Notes: a model not told the origin generated them from the letters alone. 64,000 nt of DNA from Rugalucina vietnamica (GCA_964017185.1 OZ024876.1:11843726-11907725); one strand, 5' to 3'. Counted from the stretch's first letter, positions 1-11,486 are shown. A program made the numbers and translations.

Positions 1-79
1 CGGTGCTCCACATAAAATTTGGCTTTGATTGGCCAAGCAGTATCAGAGAAGATATTTGAATATTATGGTCATATACATG

Positions 80-2247
80 TGTAACGTGGGGCGAACCAAA
101 GCCACAGCAAACCCCGTCGATGGAAAAGCATGCTCATCCACCAAGGGTGATTTACTGCGCTATATACCCAACACTTACTCGATTCACAAAGTCTCGAGTT
201 TGAAATTTGCATATTTACAAGGGAGGCTACCCCGTCACATTACTTCCCCCTCCGAGAAGACTCATCCCGAGTCTTGGCATGGGGACTACATGGGTAAGGC
301 AACCCCGGTCTGGCGGTTGTCATCATCCCACCGCTGCCACCAAATGTAAGGTGGGGCGAACCAAAGCCACAGCAAACCCCGTCGGTGGAATAGCGTGGTT
401 TACTGCGCTATATACCCAACACCTACTCGATTCACAAAGTCTCGAGTTTGAAAGAATCAGTGACTATTTGGCCTGTATATGCCTATACTTTAGCAGCCCA
501 GAACACTGTTATTAAGCTCCTGATGCTGATTCTTTATGTTGAGGACAATACTTCCATGTCTTATGAAGAAATTCATGCATAGATATTCGCATATTTTATC
601 GTTGTTTGGTAGAAATATCATTTCAAGAGGGGGTGGGGGTCTAAATTTCGTAAAAACTAAAGATCAAAATTTTGAGTTTTTTTTCCGCATGCTCACATTT
701 TTATCACTAATGTGTGTAATTTAGAATGTTTAACTGACAGACACATGCAGGAATCAAGAAAAAATCATCAAAACTGTTTAATGTCTTTACAATTTGAAAT
801 GTTATGTGGAAATTATTTGGGAGGTACCTGTACAGCCTTTGTACTTTTGAAATATTAGATTACCATATTTGTTATAAAGTTATAAATGAAAGTGGTACAA
901 ACTGATGTTTCCTGTCTGGAATCAACTCAAACTCTTACTAAATTTTTTAAACCTGCATGTGGCTTGAAACATGAGTTATTACGAAGGATTCTTTTGGCAT
1001 TCTTTTACATGCAAAATACAATTACCCTGACCCAAACTTTATGGTAAATTCTTACAAGATTGTCATGACCAATGTTGCATAACAGATATATACACATGTC
1101 CTGTTTTATCTATCACGGCTACCTATCTCCACAATTCAGTATAACATATATATGTACAATCATTGCTTGTCATTTTGCTATTATATCTGTGAAGCAAATA
1201 ATGTAATTTATGTTGATTTATTAATTGAATTAATGCTTAAAATCCCAGTCAATAGCTATGGTCACGTGGGGACTTTGTCTCCATTTTATGGGACATTTAT
1301 CCAAAATAAGGACATCATGGCATCTACAAAATGCTTCAAATATAACCCCCCTACTAAACCGACAGGGCTTATATGTAAGGTTGGTTTGACATGAACTACT
1401 TTTCCTGGGCAGGCTCAGACCTGAGCGGTTAACCAGGACAGCATCATAGAAGCTTAGCCTGAAGGCATTAGCAGCCCATCTATTTCCCCAATAAGCAGGC
1501 TCATATTCCCAAACGACCACCCTTGAAAATCTATCTTGTGGCTGTTTGTTACAATGCTGAACTGAAAACCATGTGTCCTCATGACTGATGAATAACAAAC
1601 ATAATTAGCAACTATGTAGGTAACAGGGCGTGATTAAATCAAGGGTGTATTTGTACAGTATGTTGCCAAAATATTGTATCACATATTTGCCAAATCATTT
1701 TTTGCCTGCGCCCAAATTATGAAAATTGTTTTTGCAGCATCCCAGTTCAACTTCACTGCAGTTAAACTATTGTATATGATAGCCCTTTTATATTGCTTCA
1801 ATTTTGATAACTGTATATCTGCTAGTTTTTCCTGAATGAGAAACTAGGACTGATAATCATATTTGGGCTCTCGTTTTGGGGCTCTAGAGTATCGTTCCCC
1901 CCCCCTAGAGCCAGCACGCCGCTTTCATATATTGTGCGGATAATGGCAACACATTAGCAGGCAAAAGCTTTTGTTGGCTCTCGGGGGGGAACAATACTTT
2001 ATAAAACTTTTCCTGATTTCTATATATTTCATAACAAAAATGAATGTTTCAGCTCAAAATATACATACTTGGCCATCGATAATGAAATAATAAATTCTTC
2101 TATCACACAGCCCCTTATTCAGGGAAGCTAACATGCGAATCAAGAGAACAATGACCAACTTTTATTTTTCCTTCAAACCATAGGCATTTGTAAATAGAAA
2201 TAGTCACTGATTCTTTGCATATTTACAAGGGAGGCTACCCTGTCACA
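80..2247 (-). mobile_element. TRIM (miniature LTR retrotransposon), split by a nested insertion
   Basis: Two direct repeats, 80-239 (160 bp) and 345-453 plus 2214-2247 (143 bp), are related LTRs. Read on the minus strand each begins TGTGAC and ends TTACA. The internal region is only 105 bp (240-344). Next to the upstream LTR at 344-327 it has a primer-binding site of the form TTTGGTGGCAGCGGTGGG. Next to the downstream LTR it has a purine tract (GGAGGGGGAAG, near 240-257). Flanking CATG (76-79 and 2248-2251) is the likely target duplication. No coding capacity remains, which is the definition of a TRIM. It is inserted in the tandem element A1 and is itself split at 453/2214. Confidence 0.78.
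454..2213. mobile_element. Spy-like DNA transposon, inserted between AAA and TTT without target duplication
   Basis: This 1,760-bp block has 16-bp perfect terminal inverted repeats (GAATCAGTGACTATTT at 454-469 and its complement at 2198-2213). A shared ATGCCTAT box lies about 10 bp further in on both sides. It interrupts the second TRIM LTR exactly between AAA (451-453) and TTT (2214-2216). The uninterrupted first LTR reads GTTTGAAATTTGCATA at the same point, so no base was duplicated or lost. That target behaviour is the hallmark of the Spy group of DDE transposons. No transposase reading frame was recognised, so this copy looks non-autonomous. Confidence 0.68.
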
Positions 2248-3325
2248 CATGTATAGCCCCGGGGCAGGGGCAGACAACCCCTTAGGACATTTTTTTCTCA
2301 AAAATATCAATCTTCTGTCCATTCGCATACTCCCAGCAAGTTCCCCCCCCACATTTAATTACATTTTACTAATTTTCCCCATTCAAATGCATGAGCAACC
2401 TATGTTGGCCTTGCCATAAAATAGGCCAAGGTCACCGTGTATCATCGACTCCTAAACTTGGTACCAGTTGAATGGCGGACAATCATGTCGAGGGTAAGAA
2501 AATAATTTATTTCTATGTCCTATCGTGATGATACTAATCAAAGAGAATAATGATATTACTTTAACATATTTATGATTAAAATGACATGTGCACATAGTAT
2601 GAACTCGATTTTAAGTGGTGTTTTTATTGAAAATCAAGCGACCTAGTACCCGCGAAAATATATGACTGTTTCGAAATTCGATCGTCTATCATGCATTTGG
2701 TGTTGATAAATTTCAAGACATTGTCAGATATAAGATGATATAAACCTGCTGCTAATATAAAAGTAGTAATTGTCACCAAACATACGCTGAATTGTATAAA
2801 AACGAGTGATAATGTCAGGTACCTCGAGTACGGCGACTTGGAACAGTCAACAAAAACAATGGACGGCGACTTGCTAGCTAACAGTACGGCTGTTTGTTGT
2901 TAAGGAAAGTAACTTGCGCTTTTAAACTCTATATGGTTCGAGTCCCGCACAGTTTCACCCGTCAGCGGTACTGTAAAAGTTGGTACAGATCGTGATAAAC
3001 TGATATTATTTCATAAATAACTTTGCCACCGACATTAACAGCCATATATTAATGAAAAGAAAGCCATATACTGTAGCAATTCTCGTGCGCACGTGCTGTA
3101 AATGCATGGTTTTATTTATGCTCGTTACCGGGTGCAACGCAAAACACGTGCTAATAATGAGTAACTGAATTCCGCTCGAAACAAGCATAACTTTCATTTA
3201 TGAAATGAAATTTTTTTACACGCATGAAAATGTGATGAGGGTGTAAAATATAGTGCACCGTTATTTCTTTCGTTTGTACAGAATTAATACTATAATAGCA
3301 ATCAAACATGATTTTGTCATGCGTA

Positions 3326-3385
3326 AACATTCGCTTGGTCCCTCGGGGAGTGTTGAAACACTCCCCTCGGGACCTAGCGAATGTT
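3326..3385. repeat. Hairpin-forming inverted repeat
   Basis: Two arms of about 29 bp around AACATTCGCTTGGTCCC and its complement face each other with almost no loop. They mismatch at about three positions. The hairpin lies inside the 2433-5946 transposon and is not one of its ends. Confidence 0.75.
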
Positions 3386-3483
3386 AATGAGTAGAAAATC
3401 ATATTTGATCCCTATAATATTATTATATTACTGTATTCAAAATAACATTGATGTTCTAGTGTTGTGCCGAGTTTTAAATACAA

Positions 3484-4186
3484 GATACAAGATACAAGAT
3501 ACAAGACTTTATTTGACCAATTTTGGGCCCAGCAAGGGCATACAAAGATGTTGTACAGAGAATAAGAGAGGAAATCCAAATCAGAGATGAGATAACACAA
3601 ACAAAAACAATTTAATATAAAACAATGTATTAATCCAAGTGTTCATGCAGATACTGACCAAGTTTGTGAAGTATATCAGAGTTTTCATTAGTCAGAATCC
3701 AGAAAAACTTCTGGAAACTATCCAGCTCCATAAAATTTCTGTTGGAGTCATTAATGATTTGAGAAAAGCTGTTTCTGAACGCATTAAACTTTGAGCATTC
3801 CATCAAAAAGTGCTGCTCATCTTCAATTGCACCTGCAGAACATTTGGTACACAGCCTTTCTGACCTATCCAGCTTGATATACCTCCCAGTCTCAATTTTA
3901 AGTCTGTGAGCAGAAATTCTAAACCTTGTAATACTCCTACGGTAGCTGAAATTTCTTATCTCATTAATATACTTTTCACAACCAAAGTGAGTTTTAAGTT
4001 TACAGTATGTATCCAGCTTTCCAGAGCAATAATCTTGTCTAGTAGTGTACCACTCATTTAGAAATAGTTTATTAATTGTTTTCTTAAGGATATTTTTAAA
4101 CTTAAATTTTGACTGAGAGCTAGATACGAGTAAATATCACTGTGGCGAATGCAGTTTGTGCAATTAGGATGTCGCCGACTTCTTTT
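3484..4186 (-). pseudogene. 5'-truncated non-LTR retrotransposon (LINE), C-terminal coding end
   Basis: The minus-strand reading frame ending with a stop at 3630-3632 encodes the C-terminal zinc-knuckle region typical of invertebrate LINE ORF2 proteins. It shows CTKC, then EDEQHFLMEC, preceded by RFRISAHRLKIETGRY. The 3' end carries an ATACAAG-type short tandem tail (about 3484-3506). A 12-bp duplication, TTTTAAATACAA, flanks the copy at 3472-3483 and 4187-4198, as expected for target-primed reverse transcription. Only the last roughly 170 codons remain, so this is a dead 5'-truncated copy. It is younger than the transposon it interrupts. Confidence 0.82.
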
Positions 4187-7100
4187 TTTTAAATACAAAT
4201 TTTATTCGAAAACACGCCAATACAATATACATCTTTTATTCAGATGTAAACGTGAAAATTTTAAATTGAAATTTTGATATTTTTATTATTCTTAGACTGT
4301 GCCTACCATCTATGTTTAAGAGCAAAAATAAGAATAGGAATAAGAAGAAAATGCCAGTATATAGGCGCAAGTGTCGGTGAAGGCCATAATGCAACTCTGC
4401 AAAAGAGCTATGTTGAAATAAAAATAGGTCAAAATATAAAATTTCGTTGCATTGTGGTGTTACAAGTTGCCGTACTGTCTTTTAAGATAATTTACAAGTT
4501 GCCGTACACCAAACTGCTAAATCGCCGTACTCTTGTTTTGGACAAAAACCCTATTAAATCTATACTATGCAAAATAAATTTAGCAATTTTCATTACAGCT
4601 GCCAGACTCTGCACATAATGGATGAAAATTATTTTTTTAATAAAGGCATAACTGGCAACCCTTCTACAAGATCTTGCAACCAAACTCTTTCGAAAAAATC
4701 AAACGTTACAGCGATACTGACGTGACGTCAGAATTAAAGACTCACGATCAAAATTGACAGGTCTGCTTTAAGTGGGAAACCGACATCATGCTTTAGCAAC
4801 TGTTTAGTCATCAATACAAAGGAAAAACAAAACAACGTTTTGAAACGAAATTTTATCGTCGAGAAATAAAGATCCAAAATTTTTGAATTTAATGTTTTCT
4901 CTGGCTCCTTCATTATCGCCTTACAGTTACGTTTCTAAGTGGAATTTCCTGAAAATAAAAACGGCATTGAGTTTAATTGCCTGGTGCACACCAATGTGAT
5001 AAGATAAAGTGGTTTTGCAAAATTCCCTTTCGTGGCTTCAAAACGTAAGCTAACAGAATGCGTTAAACGTCAGCGTTATCTCACTAGGATGACGCGTTAT
5101 GACTCAAAAACTTACCAGTTTTACTCGTCACAGTATCGGCTACATTCTATTTTGTTTGTCTTGTTTTGTTGTTCAGAAATCCATGGAAACCAAGAAACCA
5201 GAAATTAAGACACCTTCGACCACATGACGTCATCTTGACGTCATTCTTTCGGCGGGTAAAGTTTGTACCACCAAAGCCCAATCTCATTTGTCACATAATC
5301 AACATCGTTGATAACGAAGAGATGAAAAAGAAGGGAAACAGATGGAATAAACAAAAGTCAGTTGTTTGCATTGTGTTTAATGGTTGTGAATTTGGCCTTC
5401 ACACCCCTTCTGTATTTCTTGGTTGTTCCAAAAGCCTCTTTAAAGGATGGCGTTTAATTCATCGTATCATGTGCCTAAGACCCTGTTCTTGTCACTTAAA
5501 TGAAAGAAATATCCATATTTGCTCTAACATGAGAAAAAATATATGAACCATCAAAAATTGCTAAATATATTTTGCATAGTATATGTCGTCGGAAACGAAA
5601 CTTTTACTAAGGACGAATTATAATGCCCTAAATATTTTGACACCAAAAACGAAGGGCAAAAGGCTTTTTAAACATGCAAATCGAACACATTTCGGTGGGG
5701 CATTGTGTTTTGGGCGGTACCAGGTCGCACCATTTCAGTCCGGTTTGCTACCTACAGCAACAATTGTTGAGTGAGCGAACCATGGACAACAGCTAAACAT
5801 CTCTAGAAACGAACTCTATAGGTTTAAAAGGAAGATACTCATCAAAACCCATTGAATAAAACGGTATACTTACACCACTCAGAGCCATGTCTTTGCGTTG
5901 TATCGATTCACCTGGTACCAAGTTCCGGAGTTAATGATACACGGTGAAGGTCATCTCAATGTCATGATTTATATAAACTTAGTAGAGCTCTACTGCCTGA
6001 AGTTTCATGCCAGGTTTAAAAATCATAGGCCTTCTGGTTCTGGAGAAGTTATAGCAATGGCGGCCATCTTAGTTATATGACCTGAACCATTAATATAAAC
6101 CTTCATTCTCCCATCCTAAGAATGCTCCAAGCGGTTTGTGAAAAGAAGATCTTTGAATATTATGGAAATGTACATGTATATTTCCCCGGGGTGGGGGGCA
6201 AACCTGCTGCTGGGGTCCATTTTTTCTTCAGAATCATAAATCTTCAATCCATTGGTCCTTTTCCCTTCAAATGACATTTTGACAATTTTCCCCGTTCAAA
6301 TGCATTGACGACCTATGTTGCCCTTGCCGTAAAATAGGTCAAGGTCATTCCAGGGTCATGGTTTATGGCGGCCATCTTGGTCATGTTAATTAACCATTTA
6401 CATAAACTTTTTCCCTTCCTAGGAATGCTCCATTTGAAGTTTGGCCTTGATTTGCCAAGCGATTTCAGAGAAGAAGAGCTTTGAATACTATTATGGTATT
6501 ATACATGTAAATTACCCCGGGATAGGGACAAACCTGCCCCTGGGGTCCAATGTTTTTCAGAATCATAAATATTCAGTCCATTGACCCATTTCCATAAAGT
6601 TTTTCCCTTCAAATGACATTTTGACAATTTTCCCCATTCAAATGCATGGGCGACCTATGTTGACCTTGCAGTAAAAGAGGTCAAGGTCATCACAGGGTCA
6701 TGATTTATATAAATTTCATAGAGCTCCTCCCACTGATGTTTCATGCCAAGATCCAAAATCATAGGCCTTCTGGTTCTGGAGAAGAAGATTTTAAAATGTT
6801 TTTGCTATTTATAGCCATGGCGGCCATCTTGGTCATGTGACCTTGTCCATTTATATAAAAACTTTCATTCTCCCTTCCTAAGAATGCTCTACATGAAGTT
6901 TGGCTTTGATTGGCCCAGCGGTTTCAGAGAAGAAGAGCTTTGAATATTATGGTAATATACATGTATATTGCCCCGGGATAGGGGCAAACCTGCCCCTGGG
7001 GTCCAATGTTTTTTCAGAATCATAAATCTTCAGTCCATTTGCCCTTTCCCATAAAGTTATCCCCTTCAAATGACATTTTGACAATTTTCCCCATTCAAAT

Positions 7101-7283
7101 GCAGAAACTTTGTAGAGCTCCTCATACTGATGCTTCATGCCAAGCTTCAAAATCATAAGCCTTCTGGTTCTGGAGAAAAGGATTTTTAAATGTTTTTGCT
7201 ATTTATAGCCATGGCGGCCATCTTGGTCATGTGACCATGAACATTTATATAAATTTTCGTTTCCCCATCCCAATAATACTACA

Positions 7284-7806
7284 AATTAATGCACCATGCC
7301 GCGAGAAAATGCGCATTCAGCACGACATAATATTTCATGATCGGTTTGCACATGACATGCACATTCTGTACATCATGTTAGTGTGCATGTTCCTGACATA
7401 ACTATCTGGTCGTGTAAATGGAGCCAATATTCATAATTATATCAAAGTGTTTTTGTTTTGTTTTCTAGTGACATGCCTAAAGTTATTTACCGTCAATGAA
7501 ATTGTATTGTGACCGTATTAAATAGAGCTGTGTTGTGAGAAATCATGTTAAATGACATGTCGAATATTTGTGCTTAATACATGTCTATATATGCAAGATC
7601 AGGACAGAGACAACAAACCGTTTATACTGCTAATTTCACAGGAAAAGGTTACCCGTGTCAGTCTAGGACTCCACCGAATTACAACTATCTATATTCACTT
7701 CCTATACGTTCCATCCTTGTTACCATTCTTGAACTTATTCTGTTGTTAATCCTTGTATGCCCAATTTGGGCTTAAGTGAATGAAGTTATGTCTGTCTGTC
7801 TGTCTG
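7284..7806 (+). mobile_element. Truncated retroposon with TCTG tail
   Basis: About 520 bp interrupts a tandem unit of element A1. The interruption is flanked by ACTACA at 7278-7283 and 7807-7812. It ends in a TCTG tetranucleotide run (7790-7806). The end of the body (CTTGTATGCCCAATTTGGGC near 7754-7773) resembles the 3' untranslated end of bivalve LINEs. No intact coding frame is present. Confidence 0.55.
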
Positions 7807-8670
7807 ACTACACAATAAAATCTGGCTTTGATTGGTCGAGCAGTCGAGAAAATTAAGTTTTACATTTAATTTTAAAAATGACCTTTGGCCAAGATCAAAA
7901 AATGACCTTGACCTTTAATACTCACACATTTCATTAGCTCAACATGTTGTCTGTATATACCAACTTTCAGGTCACAGGCTCCAAAACTTCCTGAAAAATT
8001 CAATGTTACACTTTTTTTCCCATTGAAACCCCTATGTAATCAAAATTGACATTGCCATAAAATAGGTCAAGGACAACACAAGGTCATGCATTATATAAAC
8101 TATGATGGACCAGAGTCCCATTGCTACATGACAAGTTTCGTTGAAATCGGTTCACCGGTTCCAGAGGAAGATTTTTTTATGGTTTTTACCATATATGGAC
8201 ATGGCGGCCATCTTGGTCATGTGACCTAGACCATTTATACCCTTCCTAAGGATGCTCCACATGAAGTTTGACTTTGATTGGCCAAGCGGTTTTAGAGGAA
8301 AAGATCGTTAAAATTGTGGACGACGGACAGTCGACGGACAGACGGAGCATGGCTATCCTATAAGCTCAACTTGTGAGCCTTCGGCTCAGGTGAGTTAAAA
8401 TCACATAACTCATCCGCACATTTTGGCCAAGTACTTGCTACAGTAGTTATATTACGAAATAACAATATCAAAATCGTAAAATCGAGCTTGACAGTGTTTG
8501 AGACTAGCCCATAACATTGAAAATATCCGTAAGTTTTACAAATGAAAGACTGCTACAAATTTTCCTGTTAGTTTGGTTGCCATCTCATCAGGATAACATG
8601 TCCGTAAAAAAATACCCCCATATACCCCACTTTTAGACAGTAAAACTGGGATTTACATGGATATACCTAT

Positions 8671-9410
8671 TTTTAGCTCACCTGAGCCGTAGGCTCACAA
8701 GGTGAGCTTATAGTATACCAATCAGTCCGGCGTCCGTCCGTCGTCCGTCGTCCGTCCGTCCGTTGTCCACAATTTCAAAGATCTTCTTTTCTCAAAACCG
8801 CTTGGCCAATGAAAGCCAAATTTTGTGTGTAGCATCCATGGGTAGGGGGAATGAAAGTTTGTTCGCGGTATCTTGATAACATGACCAAGATGGCCGCCAC
8901 GCCCGTATATGGTAAAAACCACTCTACACTCTAAAATCTTCTTCTCAAGAACCGGCGGGCCGATTTCCACGAAACTTGGTGTGTAGCATTGGGGACTCCA
9001 GCCCATCATAGTTTGCGCAAATGATGACCCTGGGATGACCTTGACCTATTTTACGGCAAGGTCAATTTTGGAAACATAGGCTTTTACATGGGATAAAGTG
9101 AAAACTATGGATTTTTTGAAAACTGGCAGATGCAAACAACTAATGGAGTAGATGAAGGTATGTGATTAATTTAGGTCAAGGTCAATTTTGGAAACATAGG
9201 CAAACATGGAAACATGGGAAAAAGTGACAACTAGGTCTCAGGTAAGCGTTTAGAGGACCAATGATCATATGGTAACTATTGCAGCCATAGACCTGAAACA
9301 TGACCAAGATGGCCGTTATACCCATTATGGTAAAAAAAAATAAATCACTTTGTCCATTGATTATACTTGTTGACTCTCAGGTGAGCGATCGTTGCCCTTG
9401 GGCTACTTGT
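8671..9410 (+). mobile_element. Helentron-like tandem-repeat element, copy A2
   Basis: The copy starts with TTTTAGCTCACCTGAGCC and the GGCTCACAAGGTGAGCTTATAG hairpin region, runs through a GTCCGTCC-rich stretch, and ends CTCAGGTGAGCGATC...GGGCTACTTGT. It interrupts MITE H within a T-rich run, ACCTATTTT / CTTATTTTT. The intact MITE copy at 47140 gives the empty site. No inverted terminal repeats or clear target duplication are seen, as expected for Helentrons. Confidence 0.65.
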
Positions 9411-9425
9411 TCTTATTTTTGCTCC

Positions 9426-9500
9426 AAAACATAGATTGTGGGTACTCGTTACAGCCGCCTCGTCGAGGCGGTTCTAACGGGTACCCACAATCTATGTTTT
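9426..9500. repeat. Large palindrome of MITE H
   Basis: Arms of about 36 bp read AAAACATAGATTGTGGGTAC and continue to a CCGCCTCG / CGAGGCGG centre. The same palindrome recurs at about 21265-21335, 31660-31725 and 47155-47235. A single arm survives near 34300-34325. Confidence 0.85.
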
Positions 9501-10004
9501 GAGCAAAAATAAGAAAAATATCAAAACATTCCTGACGAAAGTTTCATTTTTTACGGCTAAAAAAATCTCTGCATATTACATGGGTTTCTATATATGGCGT
9601 ATACTTGTGATGGACATGCTTTCCTGATACATATTGCTACAGTGGTACCAAAACGTCTGCACGGGATCATAATACAGGCATCCAACTATCTTCCGTTGTC
9701 GAACACACAGGGGCCTGTATCATATTTTTTAAGTTTTTAGGGGGATAAATATGTATATATAGACAAGGGTGCTTTCGGTGTCCAAATACCCATGTTCGAA
9801 AAAGATTTACAGCATGAAGACAGTCATTTTTTTGGAAGAATTTTACCGCTAGGGTGGCGGAAATCTGTTTTCTCTACAATGTGTACTATAAATGATCCAC
9901 CACATGGTCATTCTTTGACCATAGTTGCTTGTAAAAGTCCAAAATTTGTCATTTTTAGCCGTTGTAGTTAAGCCTGTCCACACACGTTTTAGGTTTTTTA
10001 GGTC

Positions 10005-10167
10005 ATCGCCTTTGTTTTCGCTACACGGATAGTATATTTCCTCTTCTTCTTAAATCCGAAATTTCAAGCTTCTAGCCTGCTTCTGAGCTTGTACAGCCCG
10101 GTTTGTGTCGGACCTGGTCGGAAATCCCGAAGACCGGTTTTCTCGCGTCGCGGCTCACTCTGTCTTA
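10005..10167 (+). mobile_element. MITE C fragment (right part)
   Basis: This piece carries CGCCTTTGTTTTCGCTACAC, the CTTCTTAAATCCGAAATTTC box, and the GTGTCGGACCTGGTCGGAA box. It ends with a CGCGGCTCAC-like tip. Complete copies are at 11487-11718, 17919-18151 and 47368-47605. It sits within the left arm of the hAT-like element. Confidence 0.65.
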
Positions 10168-11265
10168 TCTCTCTGATCATGGTATTTGTGCCTCACAACT
10201 CGTGCAACCCACTGCATGGTACACTGTAGACTTTTTTCTGTGTTTGTCATTGTTTAGCCATAAGATTTGACAGTTGTCCACCATTTTGGTGAGGTAGATG
10301 AAACAAGCGCTCTGATTGGTTAAATGATTAAGTTTTGATATTAACCAATCAGTTTGATTGACCTTTGAACACAACAATAATGAATAGAATAGAATAGAAT
10401 AGAATAGAATATTTTTATTTTCCAATCAAGGACCCTTTCGGGCATCAAACAAAACATACATAAATCTGATTACATACAACAAACATAATTAACAAAAACA
10501 CAAAATACCAAACTAGCAATAAATCGTGACATGAATACTAGTGTGCAATTTTGATGCTGAGAATGATATTACTTTAGCTCACAAGCTACACTTCTGAATT
10601 TTCTTCAACTAGAAGCATGAAATTGATTGTTTACACAGATTAGTGATAAGATCACTGTGGCCTGTTAAAGGCCTCATAAAACAGCCCATTGCTCCAAGAG
10701 GATTCTTAGCAGGTGGTGATTTCTACTGTCTGAAAAATTTATTGCCGGTCAAACAAAAATGGTACTTGATGTCATACTTTTTCTAATGGTCAGTGCCTTT
10801 GTATTCCTATTTAGACAAAACAACCCCTGTGCTGTCTAAATTCAAAATGTAAACACTCAAGCCATTTTTGTTCCACCATGTTCGCTTCGGATGAAAACCA
10901 CAAATACAAGGTTTCTTGAAATGGGGCTCATTTTAGAGAGCTAAGTATTATTTTCAGGAAACACAGTGCACAATATTTTGGTATATGAGTTTATAAAACT
11001 AGAAAATGCATCCAATGAAGACTATGACCAGTAGGTCCGGTCTGGTAATAAATTCAATAATACTTGGGCCATTCAAAAGTAATAAAATGTGAATAATTTT
11101 TATAATTTTTAGTCCAACTCCTTATTTAGATTTGAATTATAATAACATAAATTTGTTTCATCATATGACTTCTAAAAAAGGATTGCATCACCTTGTTTAA
11201 TGAAAATTTACATTGTTGTTATGGACGTTGTCAATGACGTTACGTATTCCCACAATAGGCAGCCC

Positions 11266-11425
11266 CCGCGGCGGACGCTCTGGCCACATGTGAGACAAGC
11301 CAAGTTCTGCTTGCGGGCGTACCAGGTTTGTTTTTCGCGGGGTTCTCCGGTTTTCGCCCCACCTTCTGATTGGCCCGTCTCATATGAGCTGAAATAAACT
11401 TGAAAGGGATGTTAAACTGAATAAA
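11266..11425 (+). mobile_element. SINE fragment (5'-truncated)
   Basis: The sequence CTCTGGCCACATGTGAGACA through TCTCATATGAGCTGAAAT to a TGTTAAACTGAATAAA tail matches the body and tail of the tRNA-derived SINE at 37491-39086. The tRNA-like head is missing. Confidence 0.7.
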
Positions 11426-11486
11426 AAAAAGTGAGGTCATAACAATTTTTATTACATGACGTTATCCACTGTATAAAAAGCTATGT

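Larger units (their letters stand above)
2433..5946. mobile_element. 3.5-kb TIR transposon, CAC termini and 5-bp target duplication (Transib-like candidate)
   Basis: The ends are 41-bp inverted repeats matching at about 36 positions. They begin CACCGTGTATCAT and share AACTTGGTACCAG. AAGGT flanks both ends (2428-2432 and 5947-5951) and is present once in the interrupted tandem unit (GTCAAGGTCAT), so it is a genuine 5-bp duplication. Five-base duplications with 5'-CAC termini are typical of Transib/RAG-like transposons. Class assignment is an inference, because no transposase was recognised among the short reading frames. The interior carries a LINE fragment (3484-4186), a hairpin (3326-3385) and otherwise anonymous AT-rich DNA at 2470-3320 and 4200-5900, where I see no gene. 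Confidence 0.6.
1..8399 (-). mobile_element. Helentron-like tandem-repeat element, copy A1 (interrupted, runs off window start)
   Basis: This is a non-coding dispersed element made of diverged tandem units of about 340-450 bp. A unit runs from CCCCGGG-rich sequence through a GCATTTGAATGGGG-like box, AGGTCAAGGTCA, and a GGCGGCCATCTTGG box to a TTTGGCTTTGATTGG box. The element ends at 8350-8399 with a short hairpin (GAGCCTTCGGCTC) and the GTGAGTTAAAA edge. Its surviving segments are 1-79, 2248-2432, 5947-7283 and 7807-8399; the gaps are later insertions. Other copies with the same end occur in both orientations at 8671, 18459, 53124 and 54561. No transposase or Rep/helicase is present, so it is non-autonomous. 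Helentron/Helitron affiliation is inferred from the terminal hairpins, the tandem cores, the lack of TIRs and insertion into T-rich sites. Confidence 0.6.
8587..9628. mobile_element. Hairpin MITE family H, copy 1 (holds a Helentron-like insertion)
   Basis: The ends form an inverted repeat (ATCAGGATAACATGTCC at 8587-8603 against its near complement at 9612-9628). The body contains a TACCCC-rich stretch and a large central palindrome at 9426-9500. Comparison with the uninterrupted copies at 21165-21435 and 47058-47325 shows that 8671-9410 is a later insertion. At least five copies occur in the window, in both orientations. No coding capacity was seen. Confidence 0.7.

Noticed and set aside
1230..1598. 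122-codon minus-strand open frame
   Set aside because: It lies inside the non-coding Spy-like element and has no recognisable domain; no splice borders support it.
5166..5546. 126-codon plus-strand open frame, longest in its region
   Set aside because: No motif, transposase residue or homology pattern is visible; it lies within the CAC-ended transposon and could be chance.
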